From the NCBI RefSeq assembly GCF_026625725.1, contig NZ_CP113060.1:1618001-1682000 (forward strand): a DNA stretch of 64,000 nt, given 5' to 3'. The notes below the pieces were generated by a model. That model saw only the letters and a list, made by a program, of their open reading frames with translations, did not search any database and was not told the origin of the DNA. Shown one piece after another: positions 27,691 through 35,495 of this stretch (position 1 is its first letter; each line of letters opens with the position of its first letter). Both the position numbers and the translations under genes were made by a program. The stretch is from Pseudomonas sp. SL4(2022). Its GTDB lineage: Bacteria; Pseudomonadota; Gammaproteobacteria; Pseudomonadales; Pseudomonadaceae.

Positions 27691-29010
27691 ATGAGTACGT
27701 TATTGGGATTATTGAAGGGCCGATCGTTGAGTAGTCACAGCGTTAAAGTCCCTGCTTCGCGCTATTGGTTTCGCGGCATCACGGTCGGTGTGATGGCCTG
27801 GCTGGCCAGCGAGTTAGTTGCGCCACAGATGCTGGGTGAGACCGTTTTTCTGGGGGCAATGCCGGCTGTACTGCTGTTCATATTCTTGGACCGCCTGATG
27901 CTCTGCCCCCAAAGCCGGCTGGCAGAGCGCCTGGCAACCAATCTTGGTCAGTTGCTAATCACGCTTGCGGCGGCGAACTCTGTTGCTGCGCTCGCTGATA
28001 CCTCATTGCCGTGGTTGTGGTCAGTGGCGTGGTTGACCATGACCGGCCTGAGCCTGGTCGCTTTGGAAATGCTCAATAATCAGGTTGCCGCTTGGCGACC
28101 ACAGATGCCCATTCAAGTAATCGCTGGAGAATGCCGTCACGCCAGTGAGTACGTTGCTCAGCAGATCAGCGCCACGCAGCAGCTCACGCGCGAACAGGCC
28201 GTTGCGTGGCTGAGTGATGAGCACAGCCGTCCTCCTGCAGGACAAGTGCTTATCTTTGATGCCTGTTTACAAGCCCCAGCAGCGCCAACCTGCTCAGCCG
28301 CAGATCAGCATGTGCCTGGAACAGCGTTGTCTGCAGCTCAGAAACGGCTCTTCGACTTAATGTGTGCATCCCTTCTTCTTGGCTGCTGCGCACCCATCAT
28401 GTTGGGCATCGCGTTTATTGTCCGCGCGTACGACGGTGGCCCGGTCATATTTCGCCAGAAGCGCCTGGGCCTGCACGGGGTTTGCTTTACGGTATTGAAG
28501 TTTCGCAGCATGCGCGTGAGCGCAGGGCATGACCCGCTGGCTCCTCAGGCGCAGAACCATGATCCGCGTATTACACCGGTTGGTCGGTGGATACGTCACT
28601 GGGGGCTGGATGAGCTTCCACAACTGCTGAACGTCATGCGGGGCGATATGTCCATGGTCGGCCCGCGACCTCACGCCGTCGCACATGACGTGCACTATGC
28701 CGCCAGCATCGCGTATTACAACCTGCGCCAGGCAGCCAAGCCCGGTTTAACAGGCCTGGCGCAAATACGGGGGCAGCGCGGTGAAACCAAGACCATTGCC
28801 GACATGCTGCTGAGAGTCGCCGATGATCTGGAGTACATCTCCCGGCAGTCAGTGTTTTTGGACACCTTCATCGTATTGAGCACGCCGCTCGCCTTGCTTC
28901 GTGGCACAGCCAAGAACCTTCGTTCAGCGCATCAGCACGACTCGCCCGCCCCAGTCGCAGCACAAACATCGAGGCCCGCCGAACAGTCCTCCAGGGAAGT
29001 CATGTCCTGA
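27691..29010 (+). CDS. Polyprenyl-phosphate sugar-1-phosphate transferase (WbaP/WcaJ type)
   Basis: A 439-residue initiating transferase that loads the first sugar phosphate onto undecaprenyl phosphate. The N-terminal 130 residues carry four predicted helices; a short, poorly conserved loop of about 90 residues follows where homologues have a larger nucleotide-binding-like domain. The C-terminal catalytic domain (about 215-420) is intact: KRLFDLMCASLLLG (membrane re-entrant helix), VLKFRSM, the WGLDELPQLLNVMRGDMSMVGPRP core read in two parts, and KPGLTGLAQIRG. It lies divergent from the GT4/wecB genes. No flippase or polymerase gene is near. Confidence 0.9.
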   Translation: MSTLLGLLKGRSLSSHSVKVPASRYWFRGITVGVMAWLASELVAPQMLGETVFLGAMPAVLLFIFLDRLMLCPQSRLAERLATNLGQLLITLAAANSVAALADTSLPWLWSVAWLTMTGLSLVALEMLNNQVAAWRPQMPIQVIAGECRHASEYVAQQISATQQLTREQAVAWLSDEHSRPPAGQVLIFDACLQAPAAPTCSAADQHVPGTALSAAQKRLFDLMCASLLLGCCAPIMLGIAFIVRAYDGGPVIFRQKRLGLHGVCFTVLKFRSMRVSAGHDPLAPQAQNHDPRITPVGRWIRHWGLDELPQLLNVMRGDMSMVGPRPHAVAHDVHYAASIAYYNLRQAAKPGLTGLAQIRGQRGETKTIADMLLRVADDLEYISRQSVFLDTFIVLSTPLALLRGTAKNLRSAHQHDSPAPVAAQTSRPAEQSSREVMS

Positions 29011-29097
29011 CACCTGGAGTGCAAGCTGAGCTGATCAACCGACGGTGCTTCAACCAATGCGTTGTCCATCACGCCATTCAGTGGACGCAGATGAGGG

Positions 29098-30123
29098 CTA
29101 TGACCCCTTCTGCTGCGACCGATATTCACCCGGCGTTAGCCCGGTCCATTGGCGAAACGCACGAAAGAATACGCTGGGCTCCGAGTAACCGAGCAGCAGG
29201 GCGATTTCGGCGGCGGGCAGGTCACTGTTGTTCAGGTGCTGCTCGGCCAGTTGCCGGCGGGTGTCGTTGAGCAGTTGCTGGTAGTTGCAACCTTCATCGG
29301 CCAGACGTCGTTGCAGCGTGCGCTCGCTAAGGTGCAGATGGCGCGCCAGTTCACCACGATCCGGCTCGCCGCGGGCCAGTTGCTGGCCGAGCAAGGCCAC
29401 CACGCGGACGCTCAACCCTTCACTGGGCAGCCTGGCGAGCAGGACCTCTGCGTGCTGGCGTAACAGGTTTTGTAACGGCGGGTTGGCCTGGATCAGCGGC
29501 GCGCTGGCCAGGCGGCGCGGCAGGACGATACCGTAATCACGGGCGGCAAATTGCAGCGGGCAGGCGAACGTGTCGCGGTAACTGTCCAGCCTCAGCGGCT
29601 CTGGATGAACAAACTGCGCGCGCAGCAGCTGCCAGTTATCCAACAGCGGATAGAACATCTGCACCCAACAGGCCATCAGTGCCAGCACCCGAGTACGGGT
29701 GGCCGGCAGTTCAGGATGCAGCGGGCGGTAGAGCAGCTGCAGCTCATCGCCCTGTTCGCGCAGCTGCACCTCGCCTCCCTCACCGACCAGGCGCTGGTAA
29801 CGCAGCCCGGCAGCCAGTGCGTCACCCAGGGTCGGGCTACTTTGCAACAAGTAGCCAAGCACGCTGAACGGCCCAGGGGCGAGGTTGCAGCCCAGCGCCA
29901 GCCCAGGCTCAGCGTGTTCAATGCGACTGAGGTGCTGCCACAGTTGCTCCTGCGTGGCGAAGGGCACGCGTGCATCAGGATCGCTGAGCTGCTTATCGCT
30001 GAGCCCGCAGTCGCTCATCAGCTGAGAGCGATCAAGCCCCAGACGACTGGCCGCATGCAACACCGCGAGGGTGATGCTGGCACTGACCGAGGTATGTTGT
30101 GAATCCAGAGTGTGTTTGGCCAT
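29098..30123 (-). CDS. AraC-family transcriptional regulator (arabinose-binding-like N-domain)
   Basis: A 341-residue regulator. The N-terminal 190 residues match the PF12625-type sensing domain found in OruR/ArgR-like Pseudomonas regulators (GLSDKQLSDPDARVPFATQEQLW; LGCNLAPGPFSVLGYLLQSS). The C-terminal double helix-turn-helix starts near residue 230 (LARHLHLSERTLQRRLADEG and AAEIALLLGYSEPSVFFRAF). The ligand is unknown. It has no functional link with the genes on either side; the small reading frame at 30212 is divergent from it and could be a target. Confidence 0.9.
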   Translation of the reverse strand: MAKHTLDSQHTSVSASITLAVLHAASRLGLDRSQLMSDCGLSDKQLSDPDARVPFATQEQLWQHLSRIEHAEPGLALGCNLAPGPFSVLGYLLQSSPTLGDALAAGLRYQRLVGEGGEVQLREQGDELQLLYRPLHPELPATRTRVLALMACWVQMFYPLLDNWQLLRAQFVHPEPLRLDSYRDTFACPLQFAARDYGIVLPRRLASAPLIQANPPLQNLLRQHAEVLLARLPSEGLSVRVVALLGQQLARGEPDRGELARHLHLSERTLQRRLADEGCNYQQLLNDTRRQLAEQHLNNSDLPAAEIALLLGYSEPSVFFRAFRQWTGLTPGEYRSQQKGS

Positions 30124-30211
30124 GGCCTGATTCTGCCCAAAGCTGTGGCTCGGCGGTAGCGGTTAGACGGATTGAGGTCCACAAGCGTGGCGCCTTACCG
30201 AGGAGGACAGA

Positions 30212-30463
30212 ATGGTGGTTAACAGGAAATGCCTGAACGTGGATGTTGCCGGCGATGCTGTGGGGCATGCTCTCAGGCTATGCAGACAGGCCAACGAGTA
30301 CGCCCTTTGGATTGCCACGGGTGGTCAGACGGGCATGTACTCGGTGGCGGGCCAGTCGATTTGTCGCCTGCTCAATCCCGGGGCAGACGAGCACGGAGTT
30401 GCATGCACGGCCCTGGACAACGGCAGCGCCCTGCGCTGCTACCGAGAGCAGGGATGGATGTAG
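30212..30463 (+). CDS. Possible small hypothetical protein, 83 aa
   Basis: An 83-codon frame with a very good GAGGAGG Shine-Dalgarno 5 nt before its ATG. The product is soluble, with five cysteines and no recognisable domain. Base composition at third positions is mixed rather than clearly coding. It is divergent from the AraC-type regulator at 29098. It may be a true small gene or a chance frame; the ribosome site is the main reason to list it. Confidence 0.4.
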   Translation: MVVNRKCLNVDVAGDAVGHALRLCRQANEYALWIATGGQTGMYSVAGQSICRLLNPGADEHGVACTALDNGSALRCYREQGWM

Positions 30464-30537
30464 CCAGCCACTACGGTGTGCAAGTTATTGCGCAGCAATC
30501 TGTGGATAAGTCTGTGCATACATCGAGGAGACTCATC

Positions 30538-30669
30538 GTGGGCAGCATGTTTGATCTGCTGAGCAATTTCCTGCGCAGCCCTGCGCAACAAGTTGCTCAG
30601 CTTTTAGTGATCTGGCGCACAGTGGGTTTGAATTCGGGCTTTAAAATATTACAAGACACTGATTTATAA
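30538..30669 (+). CDS. Possible small protein upstream of hcp, 43 aa
   Basis: A GTG-started frame with GAGGAG 7 nt upstream, coding an amphipathic 43-residue peptide (FDLLSNFLRSPAQQVAQLLV... in two helical turns). It ends just before the sigma-54 promoter of hcp. No family is recognised. It could be a small membrane-active or regulatory peptide, or chance. Confidence 0.35.
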   Translation: MGSMFDLLSNFLRSPAQQVAQLLVIWRTVGLNSGFKILQDTDL

Positions 30670-30683
30670 GGTTTTTATTTAAT

Positions 30684-30699
30684 TGGCATGCTTGTCGCT
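30684..30699 (+). promoter_or_regulatory. Candidate sigma-54 promoter of hcp
   Basis: TGGCATG, 4 nt, TCGCT: -24 matches six of seven and -12 four of five consensus bases, with the exact GG/GC spacing of 10 nt between the dinucleotides. It lies 57 nt upstream of the hcp ATG. Sigma-54 control of hcp/vgrG units is known in T6SS-bearing bacteria such as Vibrio cholerae. Confidence 0.65.
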
Positions 30700-30755
30700 C
30701 TATGGGGAGTTCCCGGATCACTGCAGATCCATGACCCAAGGCAAGGAAAGCACTC

Positions 30756-31274
30756 ATGCCAACACCCGCGTATCTGTCCCTCGAAGGCACCAAACAAGGC
30801 CTGATCACTGCCGGCACCTTCACCGAAGATTCCGTCGGTAACATCTTCCAGGAAGGTCATGAAGACCAGATCCTGGTTCAAGCCTTCAACCACCAGGTCA
30901 TCATCCCGCGTGATCCGCAGTCCGGTCAGCCGACTGGCCAGCGCGTGCACAAGCCGCTGATGATCACCAAAGTCTTCGACAAATCCTCGCCGCTGATCTT
31001 CAACTCCCTGACCTCCGGTGAGCGTCTGTCCAAGTGCCGTCTGGAGTGGTACCGCACTTCCTCCACCGGTACTCAAGAGCACTACTTCACCATCGAGCTG
31101 GAAGATGCCGTGATCGTTGACGTGCAGTCGCGTATGCCGAACTGCCAGGACCCGAACATGTCGCACTTCACGCACCTTGAAGACGTGTACTTCACCTACC
31201 GCAAAATCGTCTGGACTCACGAAGTGTCCGGCACTTCCGGCTCCGACGACTGGCGTACCCCGATCTCCGCCTAA
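30756..31274 (+). CDS. hcp: Hcp, T6SS inner-tube protein
   Basis: A 172-residue Hcp that stacks as hexamers to form the T6SS tube and carries small effectors. The sequence has the family's PAYLSLEGTKQGLITAGTFT opening, SSPLIFNSLTSGERL, and the ITKVFDKSSP loop, with length typical of the Hcp1 group. It is preceded by a sigma-54-like promoter and followed, immediately at its stop codon, by a 143-bp palindromic element and then vgrG. The window contains no T6SS structural genes, so this is an orphan hcp island relying on a machine encoded elsewhere. Confidence 0.95.
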   Translation: MPTPAYLSLEGTKQGLITAGTFTEDSVGNIFQEGHEDQILVQAFNHQVIIPRDPQSGQPTGQRVHKPLMITKVFDKSSPLIFNSLTSGERLSKCRLEWYRTSSTGTQEHYFTIELEDAVIVDVQSRMPNCQDPNMSHFTHLEDVYFTYRKIVWTHEVSGTSGSDDWRTPISA

Positions 31275-31416
31275 GAACCTATTTACGATCTCGCGAGCTA
31301 GAGATAAACGGGGACGAAAGCGGCCAAGGAAGCGGAGTTTACGATTTGTAAATGAGTATTCCGAGGCCGCTTTCAACGCCGTATAGCCGACGCGCAGCAG
31401 ATCGTATGCAGGTTCT
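31274..31416. repeat. 143-bp imperfect palindrome (MITE-like) between hcp and vgrG
   Basis: The ends are inverted copies: AGAACCT-N4-ACGATCT on the left, and AGATCGT-N4-AGGTTCT on the right. Inner arms GAAAGCGGCC (31316-31325) and GGCCGCTTTC (31365-31374) also pair, and further short matches lie between, so the whole unit can fold into one long hairpin. It begins at the last base of the hcp stop codon. No transposase is present, and no target-site duplication is obvious. It fits a miniature inverted-repeat element. Confidence 0.75.
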
Positions 31417-31593
31417 AAGCATTGGCTGAGTTCACGCATTACCGCTTCGGCCAGGCTTGTCCTGGCCGCTGCGTTTCCAGTGAGACCTGCGTCGCCAAAC
31501 GCTGACAGGCATCGCGCAAAATCGCGAACAGGCAAGCCTGTTTTAGAAATGCGCAGTGGTTTGATTCATGGAACGAAACGAGAGGAACAACGA

Positions 31594-33657
31594 ATGTTCG
31601 CCGCCGCCAACCGGACTCATTTCAGCCTGACGATCGAAGGTGTAAGCCACGACCTGCAGGTGCTCGAATTCAACGGTCGCGAGGCGATCAGTCAGCCCTT
31701 CGCGTTCGAACTGGAACTGGTCAGCGAACGTCCTGACCTGGATCTGGAAAGCCTGCTGCATCAGGCCGCCTTTCTCGCCTTCAACCAAACCGGCCACGGC
31801 ATTCACGGGCAGATCTACCGCGTCGCCCAGGGCGAATCCGGCAAGCGCCTGACCCGCTACCACGTGACCCTGCGCCCGCAGTTGGCGTACCTGGCGCACC
31901 GCACCAACCAACGTATCTTCCAGCACCTGACGGTGGAGAAGATCATCAGCCAAGTGCTGCAAGAGCACGGCATTCAGGCCAACGCCTACCAATTCCAACT
32001 CGGCTCGATCTACCCTGAGCGCGAGTACTGCGTGCAGTACGACGAATCCGACCTGCACTTTGTCCAGCGCCTGTGCGAGGAAGAAGGGATTCACTACCAC
32101 TTCCAGCACAGCGAGCAAGGCCATGCAGTGGTCTTCGGCGACGACCAGACGCCGTTCCCCAAACTCGCGCCTACCGCCTATCAGCAGGACAGCGGCTTGG
32201 TCGCTGACAAACCAGTCATCAAGCGCTTCGGCGTGCGCGTGGAAACACGTTCGAGCCGGGTGACCCGCCGCGATTATGACTTCGAAAAACCCAAGCTGCT
32301 GATGGAAGCGGACGCCAAGAGCGCGTTCAAACCCGACCTCGAGGATTACGACTACCCCGGCCGTTTTGTCGACCGTGAGCGCGGCAAACACCTTAGCCAG
32401 CGCATCCTCGAACGCCACCGCCACGACTTCGAACGGGCGCAAGGCGACGGCGATCAGCCGCTGCTGGTCAGCGGCCACTTCCTGGCGCTGACCGAGCACC
32501 CGCGCGCCAGCTGGAACGACCTCTGGCTGCTCACCGAAATCCACCACGAGGGCAAGCAGCCGCAGGTGCTGGAAGAGTCGGTGACCAGTCACACCGAGGC
32601 CAGCGATGGCTTCCAGCAGGGCTACCGTAACCGCTTTACCGCCACGCCCTGGACCGTGCTATATCGCCCGCCGCTCAATCACCCAAAACCGCGCATTCTC
32701 GGCAGCCAAAGCGCGGTAGTCACCGGGCCTGCGGGTGAAGAGATTCACTGCGACCAGTACGGCCGGATCAAGGTGCAATTCTTCTGGGACCGCGAAGGCC
32801 AGGCCGACGACAAAACCAGTTGCTGGCTGCGCGTGAGTTCAAGCTGGGCCGGCGACCGCTACGGCGGCATCGCCATTCCGCGCGTGGGCATGGAGGTGCT
32901 GGTCACCTTCCTCGAAGGCGATCCCGATCAACCGCTGGTCACCGGCTGCCTGTACCACGCCGAACACGTGGTGCCCTACGTCTTGCCGGCGAACAAGACC
33001 CGCAGCCTGTTCAAGACCCTCAGCAGCCCCGGCGGTGGTGGCTATAACGAGCTGCGTATCGAAGACAAAAAGGGCGCTGAACAGATCTACATCCACGCCG
33101 AGCGCGACTGGGATGAAAACATCGAGCACGACCAGAAAATCCGCATCGGCAACGAACGCCACGACACCGTCGAAGCCAACAGCTACAGCGAATTCAAAGC
33201 CGAAGAACACCGCACCACCCACGCCGACCGCAAAAGCGAAGTCAAAGCCAACGATCACCTGACCGTCGGTAACAACCAGCACATCAAAATCGGCACCGGT
33301 CAGTTCATTAACGCAGGCACAGAGATCCACCTGTCCAGCGGCCAGAAAGTCGTACTCGAAGCGGGCAGCGAACTGACCTTCAAAGCCGCCGGCAGCTTTA
33401 TCAAGCTGGATGCCAGCGGCATCACCCTGGTCGGCCCGATTATCAAATTCAACTCCGGCGGTGCGCCGGGCAGTGGTTCGGGAGCTGCGCCGATGTTGCC
33501 GGGCAAGGTGAAACCGGCGGATGCGGATAAAGCGGGCAATTTACTGGAGCGGGCTGAAGCCGGGCTGAGGCTCGCGCCACCACAAGGCATATGCCTAGAG
33601 TGCTTACGCAAGGCCATGCGTGAAGGCAGTGCGACCCTAGCAGGAGCATCGGTATGA
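31594..33657 (+). CDS. vgrG: VgrG, T6SS spike protein
   Basis: A 687-residue trimeric spike tip. The N-terminal gp27-like domain runs to about residue 370 (opening HFSLTIEGVSHDLQVLEF; LCEEEGIHYHFQHSEQGHAV). The gp5 OB-fold follows (EIHCDQYGRIKVQFFWDREG; GGIAIPRVGMEVLVTFLEGD), then a long beta-helix of short repeats ending near residue 600. The last 60 residues are a Pro/Gly-rich linker plus a short tail with ICLECLRKAMREG, too small for an enzyme and likely a docking site for the cargo. The start is the ATG with AGAGG 8 nt upstream. Its stop overlaps the DUF4123 adaptor by 4 nt (ATGA). Confidence 0.95.
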   Translation: MFAAANRTHFSLTIEGVSHDLQVLEFNGREAISQPFAFELELVSERPDLDLESLLHQAAFLAFNQTGHGIHGQIYRVAQGESGKRLTRYHVTLRPQLAYLAHRTNQRIFQHLTVEKIISQVLQEHGIQANAYQFQLGSIYPEREYCVQYDESDLHFVQRLCEEEGIHYHFQHSEQGHAVVFGDDQTPFPKLAPTAYQQDSGLVADKPVIKRFGVRVETRSSRVTRRDYDFEKPKLLMEADAKSAFKPDLEDYDYPGRFVDRERGKHLSQRILERHRHDFERAQGDGDQPLLVSGHFLALTEHPRASWNDLWLLTEIHHEGKQPQVLEESVTSHTEASDGFQQGYRNRFTATPWTVLYRPPLNHPKPRILGSQSAVVTGPAGEEIHCDQYGRIKVQFFWDREGQADDKTSCWLRVSSSWAGDRYGGIAIPRVGMEVLVTFLEGDPDQPLVTGCLYHAEHVVPYVLPANKTRSLFKTLSSPGGGGYNELRIEDKKGAEQIYIHAERDWDENIEHDQKIRIGNERHDTVEANSYSEFKAEEHRTTHADRKSEVKANDHLTVGNNQHIKIGTGQFINAGTEIHLSSGQKVVLEAGSELTFKAAGSFIKLDASGITLVGPIIKFNSGGAPGSGSGAAPMLPGKVKPADADKAGNLLERAEAGLRLAPPQGICLECLRKAMREGSATLAGASV

Positions 33658-34502
33658 CGGAGCAAGACGCCGCGCGCATCGACTGGGAAGCCGCAGTGGC
33701 GACCGAGCAGACGCTGGTCATGGTGGTAGAGCTTGGGCTGCTGGCTGAGGAATCTCGCCTTGGTCTTTTCTCCACACAGGCGGTCTGGCCACTGCTGCGG
33801 CAGCCGGGTGTCACCCATTTAAGCAATGAAGGCCCAGCGCTTATCGAGCTGAGTGGCCAGCCGTATGCCACCTATAGCCAGCTTCACGAGCAGCTCACTC
33901 GCAGCGCGCAGCATGGTTGGCTAAGCAGTCGGCTGGGCATAGTTGAACTGCAACAACACCTGGGCGATGCCCTGGCTTGCCGCAACATTGATGGTGAAAC
34001 ACTGCTGATCCGCAGTTATGCGAACAACGTAGCGCCCGTTCTGCATCAACGGCAGGAGCAGCCTTGGCACACATGGCTGTTCGGCCCCATCACGCAGTGG
34101 TGGCTGCCAGTCGGCCAAGGCTGGCACGCCCTAACAGGATTGGCGCAACGCAACGTGCCGCCCTATCACCCGATTGAACTTGACCAGGCGCTTGTGGAGG
34201 CATTGGGCGTTGATCCTCACGCGCAGGCACTGGTTGAAGAGCTACAGGCCGGTGCACCTGAGGTTTTCGCCGATGAGTGTTACGGTGCGCGCCTGAACCG
34301 TGCCAGTGAGGCATTGTCACAGGCGCGGGAGGCCGGCCTGACACGCCAGCCGGACCACTATTTTTATGCGCTGTATAGCTTGCTCGGCGGCCAAGCCATC
34401 CGCGACAACCCGAACTGGCCCGACATACTGCGCCGCGTAGAACAAAACGGAGAGGCACTGGCTCAGGTGCAAGCGGAACTGGACGAGGACAACCAAGGAT
34501 GA
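33654..34502 (+). CDS. DUF4123 T6SS effector adaptor (Tap/TEC)
   Basis: DUF4123 proteins are chaperones that load a specific effector onto VgrG. The 282-residue protein shows the expected topology: an N-terminal half containing GVTHLSNEGPALIEL and LSSRLGIVELQQHLGDALACR, with the conserved LLIRSYANNVAPVL and FGPITQWWLP blocks, then a helical C-terminal part. The AGGAG Shine-Dalgarno and 4-nt overlap with vgrG show coupling. By position its client is the Tle1-like lipase two genes downstream. It has no signal peptide, which fits a cytoplasmic chaperone. Confidence 0.88.
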   Translation: MTEQDAARIDWEAAVATEQTLVMVVELGLLAEESRLGLFSTQAVWPLLRQPGVTHLSNEGPALIELSGQPYATYSQLHEQLTRSAQHGWLSSRLGIVELQQHLGDALACRNIDGETLLIRSYANNVAPVLHQRQEQPWHTWLFGPITQWWLPVGQGWHALTGLAQRNVPPYHPIELDQALVEALGVDPHAQALVEELQAGAPEVFADECYGARLNRASEALSQAREAGLTRQPDHYFYALYSLLGGQAIRDNPNWPDILRRVEQNGEALAQVQAELDEDNQG

Positions 34503-34521
34503 ACGGGCGAACGCACAAGGG

Positions 34522-35475
34522 CCTCAAGGACGCACCGCAATGCGAGGCTTAACCATGAACCGACTCCACGCGTGGCGTAACCGCTGGCAAGGGCTGCCGG
34601 GGTTCTTCAAATCACTGATTAGCCTGGCCTCTGTCGGCTTGCTGGTACTGGCCTACGTGGCCTGGGCCTATACGCAAATGCCGGGGGCCCTGCTTTATGG
34701 GCATAACCATACAGATCGCCCTGTTTTTAGTTACTTCGTCAATGACAATTGGGGTGGTAATGGCGGTGCTACGTGCTGCTGGCGCATTGAAGGCGATGTG
34801 TTAAAGGTGGAATGGATTAAAGGACGTACCGGCGAACAAGTCCGCCAAGGTGTACAGAAAGAAACCATCACGCAGCAGGTGCCCAACCCGCCGCGCACCC
34901 GGCAAGACAAATACCTGCATGTGCATTTCTTTCCGGGTGATCAGGTGCGCTTGTTTTGGAGCCCGAATCTGGACAGCCGTTATGAAAACCTCAAGGAAGC
35001 ACCGCAATGAGAGGCTTAACCATGAACCGACTCCACGCGTGGCGTAACCGCTGGCAAGGGCTGCCGGGGTTCGTCAAATCGCTGCTTAGCCTGGCGTCTG
35101 TCGGCTTGCTGGTGCTGGGCTACGTGGCCTGGGCCTATACGCAAATGCCGGGGGCCCTGCTTTATGGGCATAACCACACAGATCGCCCTGTTTTTAGTTA
35201 CTTCGTCAATGACAATTGGGGTGGTAATGGGGGTGCTACGTGCTGCTGGCGCATTGAAGGTGATGTGCTGAAAGTAGAGTGGATCAAAAGTATTACTCAA
35301 CCGCAGTATGAAGCGGGTATGCGCGAAGAAACCCTTTCGCGGCAAGTGCCTAATCCCCCGCGCACCAGGCAAGACAAATACCTGCATGTACATTTCTTTC
35401 CGGGTGATCAGGTGCGCTTGTTTTGGAGCCCGAATCTGGATAGCCCCTTTGAGAATCTCAAAGACGCTCCAGGCA
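34522..35475 (+). repeat. Tandem duplication of the immunity gene
   Basis: Two direct copies with a 467-bp offset. Both start with CCTCAAGGA-GCACCGCAATG (34522 and 34989), and a decayed third copy of that boundary (CTCAAAGACGCTCC) closes the second unit near 35470. The nucleotide match is nearly complete over the first 280 bp and the last 110 bp, with a divergent block of about 60 bp between them. Confidence 0.9.
34555..35010 (+). CDS. DUF3304 immunity-like protein, copy A
   Basis: A 151-residue protein with an N-terminal signal anchor (SLISLASVGLLVLAYVAWAY) that places the rest in the periplasm. The DUF3304 domain shows YGHNHTDRPVFSYFVNDNWGG, a Gly-rich stretch with CCW, and YLHVHFFPGDQVRLFW. 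DUF3304 proteins accompany Tle1-type lipases and are regarded as their immunity partners. The ATG at 34555 has GAGG 7 nt upstream; the ATG five codons earlier is inside that Shine-Dalgarno. It is nearly identical to copy B except for one short block and the C-terminus. Confidence 0.85.
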   Translation: MNRLHAWRNRWQGLPGFFKSLISLASVGLLVLAYVAWAYTQMPGALLYGHNHTDRPVFSYFVNDNWGGNGGATCCWRIEGDVLKVEWIKGRTGEQVRQGVQKETITQQVPNPPRTRQDKYLHVHFFPGDQVRLFWSPNLDSRYENLKEAPQ

Positions 35476-35495
35476 GCAAGGAGCAAACACAATGA
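35022..35495 (+). CDS. DUF3304 immunity-like protein, copy B
   Basis: A 157-residue tandem duplicate of copy A with the same signal anchor and DUF3304 domain. It differs from A in a window after VEWIK (SITQPQYEAGMREETLSR in place of GRTGEQVRQGVQKETITQ) and has a longer C-terminus. It lies directly before the lipase gene and overlaps it by 4 nt (ATGA), so this copy is probably the cognate immunity factor; A could be a spare or could have a different specificity. Start chosen as for copy A. Confidence 0.85.
   Translation: MNRLHAWRNRWQGLPGFVKSLLSLASVGLLVLGYVAWAYTQMPGALLYGHNHTDRPVFSYFVNDNWGGNGGATCCWRIEGDVLKVEWIKSITQPQYEAGMREETLSRQVPNPPRTRQDKYLHVHFFPGDQVRLFWSPNLDSPFENLKDAPGSKEQTQ

Noticed and set aside
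31529..31544. Hairpin ACAGG-CAAG-CCTGT followed by TTTT as terminator of hcp
   Set aside because: A stem of only 5 to 7 bp inside the vgrG leader; possible, but too weak to list as a feature.
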